Of a stretch of 64,000 nucleotides of DNA, positions 21,192-29,877 are shown piece by piece (positions within the stretch are counted from its first letter, which is position 1; each line of letters starts with the position of its first letter). Under the pieces are notes generated by a model. That model worked only from the letters and a program-made list of their open reading frames with translations. It had not been told where the DNA came from and ran no database searches. Position numbers and translations under genes: made by a program. The stretch spans positions 474,260 through 538,259 of the forward strand of contig NZ_JAAIXY010000005.1 in the NCBI RefSeq assembly GCF_010894455.1, written 5' to 3'. The stretch is from Myxococcus eversor. GTDB lineage: Bacteria; Myxococcota; Myxococcia; Myxococcales; Myxococcaceae.

Positions 21192-22742
21192 GTGGAAGAC
21201 GATGGCAACCAGGGGGCCGCACGGCAGGACGCTCGGCTGGCAGAGCTCCTCGCCGCGATGGAGGCCTCCAACCGGGGCGACTTCTCGCGGCGAGTGCCCG
21301 TCCGAGGCACGAACACGCTCGAGGACCGACTGGCGGAGACCTTCAACGCGGGGGTGGAGCGCCTGTCGTCCCTTGCTCGGGACGTGACTCGGGTGGGCCG
21401 TGAGGTGGGAGTGGAGGGCCGGCTGGGTGCACGTGTCGACGTGTCGGGGACCGAGGGCGCGTGGCGGGAGCTGGGCGACGGGGTGAACGTGCTCGCCGGG
21501 CTCGCGAAGATGTTGTCGGAGGACTCGGACCATCGCCTGGGGCCGAAGGAGGCGGAGTATGCGCGGACCATCCATGCCTCGGGCGTGGACCTGCTCAGCC
21601 TCATCAATGACCTGTTGGACTTGTCCAAGGTGGAGGCGGGGAAGCTTCAGGTCGAACCGGAGGACGTGCCGCTCGCGGAGGTGAAGGCGCTCATCGAGCG
21701 CGACTTCCAGCACGTCGCCGAGCAGAAGGGGCTGGGCTTTGGTGTCGTGCTCTCCAGCTCGCTGCCCCGGACGATGCGCACCGACTCGCTGCGCTTGCGG
21801 CAGGTGCTCATGAACCTGCTTTCGAATGCCTTCAAGTTCACCGACTCGGGGCGGGTGGAGCTGCGCGTCGCGCTGATGGGGCGGGGGCTGCTCCATTTCG
21901 AGAGCCCCGTGCTGAATCGCGCCGAAGGGGTGCTGGCGTTCAGCGTGGTGGATACGGGCATTGGCATCGCGCAGGACAAGCTCCAGCGCATCTTCGAGGC
22001 GTTCCATCAGGCGGAGCCGGGCACGAGTCGCAAGTACGGAGGCACGGGTCTGGGGTTGTCCATCAGCCGCGAACTGGCGCACCTGCTGGGAGGAGAGCTG
22101 CACGTCGCCAGCGAGCTGGGGCGGGGCAGCACCTTCACGCTCTACGTGCCCGACGTCTACGTGGGTGAGGAGTCCCAGGCGGAAGGCGAAGCGGGCGGAC
22201 AGCGGAACTTCGCGCGGGCCGGGGAGTCGATGGTGGAGGTCTCCGCGGTCGAACTCCCCACGTTCGCGCGCGGTGATGAGTCGACGCGGAGCGGTCCGCG
22301 TGCGCCGGGCGAGGTGATTCCTTACGAGCCCTTCGCGGGGTCTTCGTTCCTGGAAGGGGAGCGGGAACGGACCACCCGGCGTCGCGTGCTCGTGGCGGAC
22401 GACAACATCCGTGAGGCGTTCTCGCTCATCAGCGTGTTGGAGTCGCGGGGCCTGGAGGTCCTCCATGCGGAGAGCCTGGGCGAGACGCTGCGTGTCCTGG
22501 GGGACTCGCCGGAGGTCGATGGCCTGCTGCTGCTGCTCCCGATGATGGAGGAGGGCCATGTCGTCCTGAAGAAGCTCCGTGAGGATGCGCGCTTCGTGGA
22601 CATGCCCATCGTCGTCGTCACGGCCCAGCCGAGCGACGACGAGCGGGCGAGATGCCTGGACGCGGGTGCCAGCGACTGTGTGGCGCGGCCCCTGGACACC
22701 GACCGGGTCCTGGAGCTTCTGCGCCTGGAGCGTCGCGAGTAG
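21192..22742 (+). CDS. Degenerate hybrid histidine kinase without phospho-His or phospho-Asp
   Basis: The 516-residue protein has HAMP-like repeats (about 20-100), a HisKA helix-2 remnant (LSLINDLLDLSKVEAGK), an intact HATPase (NLLSNAFKF, DTGIGI, GGTGLGLS) and a receiver (about 395-510). The usual SHELRTPLN box is absent: the sequence passes from HAMP (DGVNVLAG) straight to LAKMLSED, as if the H-box segment had been deleted. In the receiver the phospho-Asp is Leu (DGLLLLLPMMEEG) and the conserved Lys is Arg (CVARPLD). GTG 21192 with GGGAG six bases upstream is preferred to ATG 21123. It is probably a scaffold or ATP-sensing pseudo-kinase. Confidence 0.82.
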   Translation: MEDDGNQGAARQDARLAELLAAMEASNRGDFSRRVPVRGTNTLEDRLAETFNAGVERLSSLARDVTRVGREVGVEGRLGARVDVSGTEGAWRELGDGVNVLAGLAKMLSEDSDHRLGPKEAEYARTIHASGVDLLSLINDLLDLSKVEAGKLQVEPEDVPLAEVKALIERDFQHVAEQKGLGFGVVLSSSLPRTMRTDSLRLRQVLMNLLSNAFKFTDSGRVELRVALMGRGLLHFESPVLNRAEGVLAFSVVDTGIGIAQDKLQRIFEAFHQAEPGTSRKYGGTGLGLSISRELAHLLGGELHVASELGRGSTFTLYVPDVYVGEESQAEGEAGGQRNFARAGESMVEVSAVELPTFARGDESTRSGPRAPGEVIPYEPFAGSSFLEGERERTTRRRVLVADDNIREAFSLISVLESRGLEVLHAESLGETLRVLGDSPEVDGLLLLLPMMEEGHVVLKKLREDARFVDMPIVVVTAQPSDDERARCLDAGASDCVARPLDTDRVLELLRLERRE

Positions 22743-22784
22743 TCACGGCGCACCAGGGAGCACGTGTCAGGTCGGGCGAGTCTC

Positions 22785-22819
22785 GCTGGCAGGGCTCGGG
22801 GTGAGGAGCCGCTGCCAGC
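22785..22819. terminator. Strong hairpin between convergent genes
   Basis: GCTGGCAGGGCTC pairs with GAGCC-G-CTGCCAGC (13 bp, one bulged G, 8-base loop). It sits between the stops of the pseudo-hybrid kinase and the pseudokinase, and is the right shape for a bidirectional terminator. Confidence 0.65.
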
Positions 22820-22834
22820 GGGGACCGAGGGGGC

Positions 22835-24979
22835 CTACTCCTCGGAGGGCGTCTCGAAGTCCACGTCGAACGAGACGCGCTGGCCGGGCTCCAGCTTGAA
22901 CGTCTTCGCCCACCGCGCGCCGTTGGCGATGACGAGGAGCTGATGCGTGCCCTCGTAGGCGTCCTGCTCCTCCACGGGCGCGGCGCCGATGAGCCGGCCG
23001 TTGAGGGTGACGATGGCGTCCTTCGGCGCGCGGACGTTGATGAAGCCCTTGTTCAGGAAGAGCTGCTGCGCGTTGCGCCCGCCCGCGGTGATGGTGAACG
23101 TGCGAGCCACCTGGATGCCGAGCACGGCGTTGGTGAGCGTGAACACATGTCGGCCCGCGGGCAGCGCCACGCTGAGCGGCGTGCGACCCAGGAACCCACC
23201 CGGATAGGACACGTCCACGCGAGGATCCACGGTGAGGTCCAGGTAGCCGGTCGCAATCACCTCGGCGCCCGCGTCCACGCCACCGTCGGCGTTCGCTCCT
23301 GCGTCCTCCAGGCCGCCCATCGCGATGGACGGGGGCCCAGCGTCCTCCAGCTCCGCTTCAATCTGGGCCGGCAGGCGCTGGACGATGACGGCCGCGCCAC
23401 CCAGCGCGAGCACCGTGCCCACGCCGACGACGGCGACCCACGCCCGAGAGGACTTCCGAGGCGCACCGGCCGCTGGCGGCACGGGGCTCGAAGCTGGCAC
23501 CGCGCCCGCTGGAGTTGCCGGAGCTCCGGACGCACCGGCTCCGTTCGTGACGGGCGTGGGCGATGGCGTGGTGCTCGTGAGTGGCGTGGCACTCGGAGTC
23601 GAGGACGCGGTCGCGGCTCCGGCCGGAGTCGGCCCTGAACTCGCGGCGGTCGCCACAGCGGCGGCGGGAGCCACGGTGCTCGTGGCCGTGTCAGCGGTCC
23701 CCGTCGACGCCGTGGCGCTCTCGGAAGAAGCGACAGTGGCAGAGGTCCCCGTCGCCGGAATCGTCTCGACGGAAGGCAGGGTGGGGTTGGACGCCGTGGT
23801 GCTCGTGGCCTCGGTGGCGGGTGCGGCCGCCGGTGCCGGTGCCGGTGCAACCACGGCGGAGGAGCCCGTGGGCTCTCCCGCGGGTGCCGCGCTGGCCTCG
23901 GTGAGCTGCACACCGCTGGTGCCGCCGGACACGGCCGCGAGGATGGAGAGCTGGCCCTGCATCGCCGGCCACACCTTCGGAATGGCCGAGGGTGGCAGGG
24001 TGCCGGTGACGAGGAACTCCGCCACGACGGGAGGTGAGACACCGACCTTCTGGAGCACGTCCGCGATGCCCGCCTCGATGACCCGGCGCCGAGCCGCGCG
24101 AGCCTCGTTCTCCGGAGGGAAGAGCTTGGCGAGATAGTCCGCCATCGACGTGTGCGCGGGCAGCGTGCCCACCGCATCCACAATCGCTTCGCGGAAGGCG
24201 TGCGCGGACGGGTACCGGTCATACGCGCGCTTCGCCGTCGCCTTGCGCACCACCGCGTCCAGCTTCAGCGGCACGTCCTGGGACATCGTCGGCAGCGTGC
24301 GAGTGAGTGTCGCCTTGTCCGGGTCCGCGTTCTCCTTGAAGGGCATCTTCCCGGAGAGGCACTCGTGCAGCACCAGTCCGAGCAGGAACACGTCCGACTG
24401 GACATTCACGGCCTCGCGACCGCCCAGCAACTGCTCCGGGGCGCTGTATGCGCGGCGGTTCTTCACGCGCTTTCCATCGCGCTCGCGCGGCGCCACGCTG
24501 AGGGCGCCGTAGCCCGTCACCTTCGTCAGGCCGCTGAAGGAGAGCATCAGCGTCTCGGGCCGCACATCGCCGTGCACCAGCGGCGTGCCGTCGTCGTTGC
24601 CGGCCATGTGCGCGTAGTGCAGGCCCGTGGCGGCATCCGCGGCCACCAGCGCGGCGAGCGGCGGGGGAAGCCGAGGGCTCGCCTCCAGCACGCGCCGCAG
24701 GGGCTCACCGTCGGCGAACTCGGTGACGCGCGCCAGGCCACCGTCCTGGGCCGCGAGGCTGTGGACGCGGAGGATGTTCGGATGCTCGAAGACGAGCGCG
24801 CGGCCCGTCTCCCGCGTCAGCTTCGCGGTCAGCTCCGGGCTCTGGACGACCTCCTGCGGAGCCCAGATGAGGACCACGGGGCGAGGGGGCAGGCCATCCT
24901 CGAGGGCAAGCCCCAGGAAGGCTCGGGAGCCCGCCCCGGCGAGCAGGGGACCAAGTGACAGGTAGCGCACGGTGCTCAT
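22835..24979 (-). CDS. Membrane-anchored Ser/Thr pseudokinase with PEGA-type C-terminus
   Basis: The 714-residue protein keeps the protein-kinase fold (about 1-290; APE-like YSAPEQLLGG, SDVFLLGLVLHECLSGKMPF) but lacks key residues. The VAIK lysine position reads VVLIWA, the catalytic loop is HGDVRPETL (136-144, Asp138 kept, Asn replaced by Thr), and DFG is replaced by TGYG. A Ser/Thr/Pro/Ala-rich region (about 370-505) precedes one TM (about 511-535). Two PEGA-like domains follow (GYLDLTVDPRVDVSYPGG; GFINVRAPKDAIVTLNG). It is probably a signalling scaffold. Confidence 0.85.
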   Translation of the reverse strand: MSTVRYLSLGPLLAGAGSRAFLGLALEDGLPPRPVVLIWAPQEVVQSPELTAKLTRETGRALVFEHPNILRVHSLAAQDGGLARVTEFADGEPLRRVLEASPRLPPPLAALVAADAATGLHYAHMAGNDDGTPLVHGDVRPETLMLSFSGLTKVTGYGALSVAPRERDGKRVKNRRAYSAPEQLLGGREAVNVQSDVFLLGLVLHECLSGKMPFKENADPDKATLTRTLPTMSQDVPLKLDAVVRKATAKRAYDRYPSAHAFREAIVDAVGTLPAHTSMADYLAKLFPPENEARAARRRVIEAGIADVLQKVGVSPPVVAEFLVTGTLPPSAIPKVWPAMQGQLSILAAVSGGTSGVQLTEASAAPAGEPTGSSAVVAPAPAPAAAPATEATSTTASNPTLPSVETIPATGTSATVASSESATASTGTADTATSTVAPAAAVATAASSGPTPAGAATASSTPSATPLTSTTPSPTPVTNGAGASGAPATPAGAVPASSPVPPAAGAPRKSSRAWVAVVGVGTVLALGGAAVIVQRLPAQIEAELEDAGPPSIAMGGLEDAGANADGGVDAGAEVIATGYLDLTVDPRVDVSYPGGFLGRTPLSVALPAGRHVFTLTNAVLGIQVARTFTITAGGRNAQQLFLNKGFINVRAPKDAIVTLNGRLIGAAPVEEQDAYEGTHQLLVIANGARWAKTFKLEPGQRVSFDVDFETPSEE

Positions 24980-25057
24980 GGGGCACGCATGCTAGTGCGA
25001 GTTGCGCGCCCTCCGAAATCCGAGGAACCCGCTGCCATGCCTGCCAGGAGGCCTGCC

Positions 25058-26404
25058 CTACAGGCTCGGCCCCCGGTCCTGCTCGAAGGGCAGCGTGATG
25101 TGGTACCCGTAGCGGCCCCTCCGCACGAGCAACAACACGCTCCGTCCGCGCCGCGCCGTGATGAGGGCCTCCTTGAACCCGTCCGCCGACGTCACCGGCT
25201 GGTTGTTCACCCGGAGGATGATGTCCCCCGGCTCCAGCCCCACCTCCGCCGCCGCGCTCCCCGCCCTCACCCCATTCAGGGCCAACACCCCCCGCGTCTC
25301 CTTCACTTTGAGTCCTAGTCGGTCCCAGGCGAGGGACTCCACCATGCGAGGGGGGAACTCGGAGGGGGTGAGCTGGAGGGTGCGAGTGGCGCCCTCGCGG
25401 AAGAGGACGAGGGGGAAGGCGGAGCGGGCGGGGTAGCCGCGCACGCGGGTGTCGAAGTCCTCGGCGTCCTGGATGCGGGAGCCGCCCAGCTCCGCGACGA
25501 TGTCCCCGCGCTTCACGCCCGCCTGGTCCGCGGGGCTGCCTGTCTCCACGGCCGTCACGAGCGCGCCGTAGGAGCGGTCCCACCCGAGCTGCCGGGCCGC
25601 GCGCGGCGTCAGGTCCACGGCGTCCAGGCCCACCCACGACGGGCGCACCTTTCCGAAGCGGGTCAGCTCGTCGACGATGCGGCGCACCTTGTCGGCGGGG
25701 ATGGCGAAGCCGATGCCCTGCGCGCCGCCGCCGAAGATGGCGGTGTTGATGCCGATGATTTCGCCGTCCACGTTGAGCAGCGGGCCGCCCGAGTTGCCGG
25801 GGTTGATGGCCGCGTCCGTCTGGACGAAGTCGTTGTACACGCGGTTGTCCGCGCGGAAGGTGCGGCCCACGGCGGACACGACGCCCGCCGTCACCGTCTT
25901 GCTCAGGCCGAACGGGCTGCCGATGGCGACCACCGTCTCGCCAATCATCAGGTCCGCGCTCGTGCCCAGTCGGGCGATGGGCAGCGCCTCCTTCGCCGTC
26001 ACCTTGAGCACGGCCAAATCATTGCCCGCGTCGCTGCCGATGACCTCCGCGTCGTACGAGCGACCGTCCGCGAGCACGACGTGGATGGCGGACGCGCCCC
26101 GGATGACGTGGTCATTGGTGACGATGATGCCCGTCGGGTCGATGATGACGCCGCTGCCCAGGCCCTCGATTTTCTGGCGGCCCTGCTCGCCGCCGCCCAT
26201 GCCTCCGAAGAACTCCTCCAGCGGAGAACGGCGGCGGAAGCGCGACTCCACCTCCTGTTCGGTGCCGATGTAGACGACGGCCGGGGAGACCTTCTGGACG
26301 ACCTCCACGACGGCGTCGCGACGCCGGGCCATGTCCGCGCTCGCGCCGCTGGACGCCAACAGCGCCACCACCAAGGGTCCCCACCTCATGACTCCAGCCT
26401 TCAT
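25058..26404 (-). CDS. HtrA/DegP-type periplasmic serine protease
   Basis: The 448-residue trypsin-like protease has a signal peptide or anchor (about 6-23), the catalytic triad His99 (TNDHV), Asp129 (GNDLAVLK) and Ser205 (NPGNSGGPL), and two PDZ domains (about 265-345 and 360-440). It degrades or refolds damaged envelope proteins. ATG 26404 has GGAGG six bases upstream; a 36-codon upstream extension is rejected. It is divergent from the receiver gene at 26649, with a 244-bp gap in which I see no convincing promoter. Confidence 0.92.
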   Translation of the reverse strand: MKAGVMRWGPLVVALLASSGASADMARRRDAVVEVVQKVSPAVVYIGTEQEVESRFRRRSPLEEFFGGMGGGEQGRQKIEGLGSGVIIDPTGIIVTNDHVIRGASAIHVVLADGRSYDAEVIGSDAGNDLAVLKVTAKEALPIARLGTSADLMIGETVVAIGSPFGLSKTVTAGVVSAVGRTFRADNRVYNDFVQTDAAINPGNSGGPLLNVDGEIIGINTAIFGGGAQGIGFAIPADKVRRIVDELTRFGKVRPSWVGLDAVDLTPRAARQLGWDRSYGALVTAVETGSPADQAGVKRGDIVAELGGSRIQDAEDFDTRVRGYPARSAFPLVLFREGATRTLQLTPSEFPPRMVESLAWDRLGLKVKETRGVLALNGVRAGSAAAEVGLEPGDIILRVNNQPVTSADGFKEALITARRGRSVLLLVRRGRYGYHITLPFEQDRGPSL

Positions 26405-26648
26405 GTACGCCCTCCGTGTGCCCGCAGCGGATTGTCCGGCGAATGACACGCAGACTGTCGGGAAGCTGGCGTCATTCCCACGATTCGCTGGAGGCAATGC
26501 AGTGCCTTTCATAATCCAGTCCGCACGTCCGTGAACGATTGCATCTCCGGGAGGTGGCTGTTCCCCGAGGATTTCGGTTCATCCCAGGGGCAGGCCGAAG
26601 TCCTGGCGGCGTGGCTTGGGGGCCGCGCTGGAGCGGAGGAGCGGAAGA

Positions 26649-27284
26649 ATGAGTCTCGTCCTGGTCGCGGATGATGAGCCCGCGGTGCTGGAAGTTCTCA
26701 GTCAGGTGGTGGAGGACCTGGGTCACGAGGTGGTGAAGGCGCGAGACGGCGAGGAGGCCCTGGAGCTGGCCCGGGCGTGTCGCCCACACCTGGTGGTGAC
26801 GGACCACATGATGCCTCGGCTGAGCGGGGTGGAGCTGTGCCGTCGGCTGAAGCGGGACGTGGACCTCAAGGACGTGCCCGTCATCCTGTTGAGCGCGGTG
26901 TTGCCGCAGGGTGCGCCGGAGGCGCATGCGTTCCTGCACAAGCCCTTCGAAATCACGGACTTCGAGGCGCTCATCCACCAGTCGCTCGCGAACGCGCCGA
27001 AGCCCGCGTCGAGGGTGGAGGGTCCGCCCGGGGCCACGCTGAGCCAGTGGGCGGCGAGGGCGCTGCAGGGGCCGCTGGAGGAGGCCCGGCGGCAGCTCCG
27101 GCTGCTGGAGACGGGGCCGTCGGTGGACCGAGCCGCGCTGGAGATGTTGCGAGCGCAGCTCGAGTCGATGGACGTGGTGGCGTCGGAGCTGGCGCGCCTG
27201 CAGGGGGGCGCGCTGTCCGTGGAGTCGCAGGTGGTGCGGGGCCTGACGTTTGGCTCGCGGGTGCCGAAGGGGAGCGTGAGCTGA
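26649..27284 (+). CDS. Single-domain response regulator with helical tail
   Basis: The 211-residue protein has a receiver (about 3-115) with acidic pocket DDE, phospho-Asp in VVTDHMMPRLSG and Lys in FLHKPFE. A helical C-terminal segment of about 90 residues (EEARRQLRLLETGPSV...) shows no DNA-binding motif. It may hand phosphate or a protein-protein signal to a partner. ATG 26649 follows GGAGCGGAAGA. The gene ends four bases from the convergent ureohydrolase. Confidence 0.85.
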   Translation: MSLVLVADDEPAVLEVLSQVVEDLGHEVVKARDGEEALELARACRPHLVVTDHMMPRLSGVELCRRLKRDVDLKDVPVILLSAVLPQGAPEAHAFLHKPFEITDFEALIHQSLANAPKPASRVEGPPGATLSQWAARALQGPLEEARRQLRLLETGPSVDRAALEMLRAQLESMDVVASELARLQGGALSVESQVVRGLTFGSRVPKGSVS

Positions 27285-27288
27285 GGGC

Positions 27289-28326
27289 TCAGGCCTTCTG
27301 GGACTTCAGCATCCAGCCAATCATCTTGTAGAGCAGGCGGGCGCCGACGTTGCCGTCCCACTCGCTGCCTTCGGGGTCCGGGGCGACTTCCGTCAGGTCG
27401 AAGCCGACGATGGTGCGTCCGGAGCGGACAACGCCGGAGATGAGGGCGATGGCCTCGGGGAAGGAGAGGCCGCCGGGCACGGGCGTGCCGGTGTGGGGGC
27501 AGAGGACGGGGTCCAGGCCGTCGATGTCGAAGGAGAGGTAGACCTGCTGGGGGAGCAGGGCGACCATCTCATCGACCTGGCGGTTCCAGGGGATGCCGTC
27601 GAAGCGCTTGTTCTGGAGGGCGGCGTCGAAGAAGCCGTGGACGCGGCCCTTGGAGTCCTCGATGTAGCGGTGCTCTTCCTGGCTCATGTCGCGCAGGCCG
27701 ACCTGGACGAGCGTCTTCACGCCGGGGAGGCGCTCGGAGACGTTGTACATGATGGACGCGTGGGACCAGGTGAAGCCCTCGTAGGCGACGCGCAGGTCGG
27801 CGTGGGCGTCGAGGTGGAGGACGCCGAGGCCGGGGTATTTCTCCGCGTGGGCGCGGATGATGCCGAAGGAGATGGAGTGGTCTCCGCCGACGGCGGCGAC
27901 GCGCTTGCCCTGGTCGAGCCAGTGCTTGGTGGTGCGGTAGACCAGCTCGTTCATCTGGTCACAGAGGGCGTTGACGTCGCGAGCGGCGGCGAGGAGCTCG
28001 GGTTCGCCGGAGTGGATGCCGCCGGCCTCGATGACGACCTGGGCGCGCTCCTTGGCGCGGGTGTTCCAGTCGCGGAGCTCCTCGGACTCGGGGAGCATGG
28101 CGATGCCGCGCTCGTAGGGGCGGCCGGTTTCGACGTCGAAGAGGTCGACCTGTCTGCTGGCGTCGAGGACGGCGGCGGGCCCCTCGGAGGTGCCGCCGCC
28201 GTAGCTGGTGGTGGCCTCGAAGGGGACGGGGATGAGGACGACGTGCGCCTCATCGGGGGAGTGGGGGAGTCCGAAGACGCCGGAACCCGGCTGCGCCGCG
28301 GCGCTGGGGTCGAAGTGGGTGGCCAT
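27289..28326 (-). CDS. Agmatinase-type ureohydrolase
   Basis: The 345-residue enzyme belongs to the arginase/agmatinase family, which hydrolyses guanidino groups to urea with a di-manganese centre. Metal ligands are seen in GGDHS, DAHADLR and SFDIDGLDP. The EVAPDPEGSEWDGNVGARL end is typical. Agmatine is the most likely substrate (polyamine synthesis), but arginine or formimidoylglutamate cannot be excluded. ATG 28326 is chosen because upstream codons are low-complexity and run into the previous gene. It lies 43 bp behind the cysteine-repeat gene on the same strand. Confidence 0.88.
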   Translation of the reverse strand: MATHFDPSAAAQPGSGVFGLPHSPDEAHVVLIPVPFEATTSYGGGTSEGPAAVLDASRQVDLFDVETGRPYERGIAMLPESEELRDWNTRAKERAQVVIEAGGIHSGEPELLAAARDVNALCDQMNELVYRTTKHWLDQGKRVAAVGGDHSISFGIIRAHAEKYPGLGVLHLDAHADLRVAYEGFTWSHASIMYNVSERLPGVKTLVQVGLRDMSQEEHRYIEDSKGRVHGFFDAALQNKRFDGIPWNRQVDEMVALLPQQVYLSFDIDGLDPVLCPHTGTPVPGGLSFPEAIALISGVVRSGRTIVGFDLTEVAPDPEGSEWDGNVGARLLYKMIGWMLKSQKA

Positions 28327-28369
28327 GGCGGCGGAGGATAAGGGGCCGGGGTCCGGGTGCAACTGTCCG

Positions 28370-29866
28370 TTAGGGGGACGGTTTGGTGAGCGCGCACTTT
28401 CCCCTGATGTTCCCCTCATCCTTCTGACACAGGGAGCCGGGGCCACAGTCATGGTGGGCCTCGCATCCCATGTCGACCGGGCAGTCGAATCCTTGGCCAC
28501 CGCTCAAGGACTTCACGACGAACTCGCTGTCCGCCACGGATTCGATGATGAGCTGGTTGCCGAACGACCCCTGCTCTTGATGTGTGAGATGGATGGTGCC
28601 GCCGTCGGTGGTGACTGTCAGGCGCAGCAGAGGATGCGCCGATCCACTTCCGGCATCTGCTCCCGCATCGGGTGAAGCACATGTTGAGTCAATTGCGGCA
28701 GCGAGAGCGGTGATGACTTCTTTGGGCCCTGCACCAGCGTCGACGTTGACGCCAATGTGGGCGTCCGGCACGGTGCCTGTTGTGTCGAACTCGAAAACGA
28801 GTCGGCTGTGGCTGTCGCCAATGCTGACGATTTCTTTGTCGAGCACGCCACCGTCAGCGCTGATGTGGATGGTCCCCGTGGCTCTCCCGGCCTGCTGAAC
28901 GACCGTGCAATCCGCGCTGCAGGTTCCACACGAGTCAGAATTCCCATCGTCGCAGGTTTCGTGTCGTGCACCTTCGTTGTCGTTGGTGTGACCGTCGCCA
29001 CATTTCGCGAGCTTGCAGAGGTCGACGCAATCATCGTTGTCGAGGTGGTTGCCGTCATCGCACTCTTCACCAGGGTCGAGAATGCCATTGTGACATTCCT
29101 CGTCAGAGTGACAGTCCGCACGGCAGCCATCGCCACTCTGGGTGTTGCCATCGTCGCACACCTCACCCAGGTGCTTGTCGACGACGTTGTTGCCGCATCG
29201 CTCGGTGGAACGACAATCTGCGCTGCAGCCGTCTGCTGATTCGCGGTTGCCGTCGTCGCACGTCTCACCGATGACTGTGTCGAGCACCCCGTTTCCACAG
29301 GTCTCGTCGGAGCGACAGTCTCGGCTACATCCGTCACCGCTCTGCTTGTTCTCGTCGTCGCAGCGTTCCCCCCACTCAGTATTGACGACGCCGTCCCCAC
29401 ACTTCTCCTTGGATTTGCAATCCGCGGAGCATCCGTCGCCACTCTGGTTGTTCCCGTCGTCACAGGCCTCCGTAGGTGCGTCGACGAAGCCGTTGCCGCA
29501 GGTTTCATCGGAGAGGCAGTTGGCGCTGCATCTATCAAGGTCCTGTTGGTTGCCATCGTCGCATTTCTCTCCAATGCCTATTTGTTGTACGCCATCTCCG
29601 CAGAATTCAAGGATACAGTCGCTTCGGCAGCCATCGCCATTCAAGTCGTTGCCGTCGTCGCATTCCTCGTTGCTGTCCTTGGTGTTGTCGCCGCATGTGT
29701 TGCCGATGCACGAGTTTCCATGGGGGGAACACGTGTATCCAGGAGGGCATATCCGTCCATTGGCACAAGAGTCGCTTTGAGGTTCGACGCAGGCCACTAA
29801 CGGCACAATCACGAGAGCGAGGCTGACCACGGTCATGCGACCGAGGGATATGTCGATACAGTGCAT
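28370..29866 (-). CDS. Myxococcus cysteine-repeat (DUF4215) lipoprotein
   Basis: The 498-residue protein begins MHCIDISLGRMTVVSLALVI, with a lipobox ending LVAC (Cys about 26). It carries about eight tandem cysteine repeats of the form CGDG-x-GE-x-CDDGN-x-GDGCSADC (about 58-330), each likely with three disulphides. A C-terminal beta-rich domain (about 335-450) and a final Cys-rich motif (CEAHHDCGPGSLC) follow. Codons and coordinates use the ATG at 29866, preceded by GAGGTGG. It is the third gene of the kinase operon and probably lies on the outer surface. Confidence 0.87.
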   Translation of the reverse strand: MHCIDISLGRMTVVSLALVIVPLVACVEPQSDSCANGRICPPGYTCSPHGNSCIGNTCGDNTKDSNEECDDGNDLNGDGCRSDCILEFCGDGVQQIGIGEKCDDGNQQDLDRCSANCLSDETCGNGFVDAPTEACDDGNNQSGDGCSADCKSKEKCGDGVVNTEWGERCDDENKQSGDGCSRDCRSDETCGNGVLDTVIGETCDDGNRESADGCSADCRSTERCGNNVVDKHLGEVCDDGNTQSGDGCRADCHSDEECHNGILDPGEECDDGNHLDNDDCVDLCKLAKCGDGHTNDNEGARHETCDDGNSDSCGTCSADCTVVQQAGRATGTIHISADGGVLDKEIVSIGDSHSRLVFEFDTTGTVPDAHIGVNVDAGAGPKEVITALAAAIDSTCASPDAGADAGSGSAHPLLRLTVTTDGGTIHLTHQEQGSFGNQLIIESVADSEFVVKSLSGGQGFDCPVDMGCEAHHDCGPGSLCQKDEGNIRGKCALTKPSP

Positions 29867-29877
29867 GAGCCACCTCT

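Noticed and set aside
22943..24137. Plus-strand Ala/Val/Gly-rich frames over the pseudokinase
   Set aside because: They mirror the Ser/Thr/Pro/Ala linker of the minus-strand gene; no start signals.
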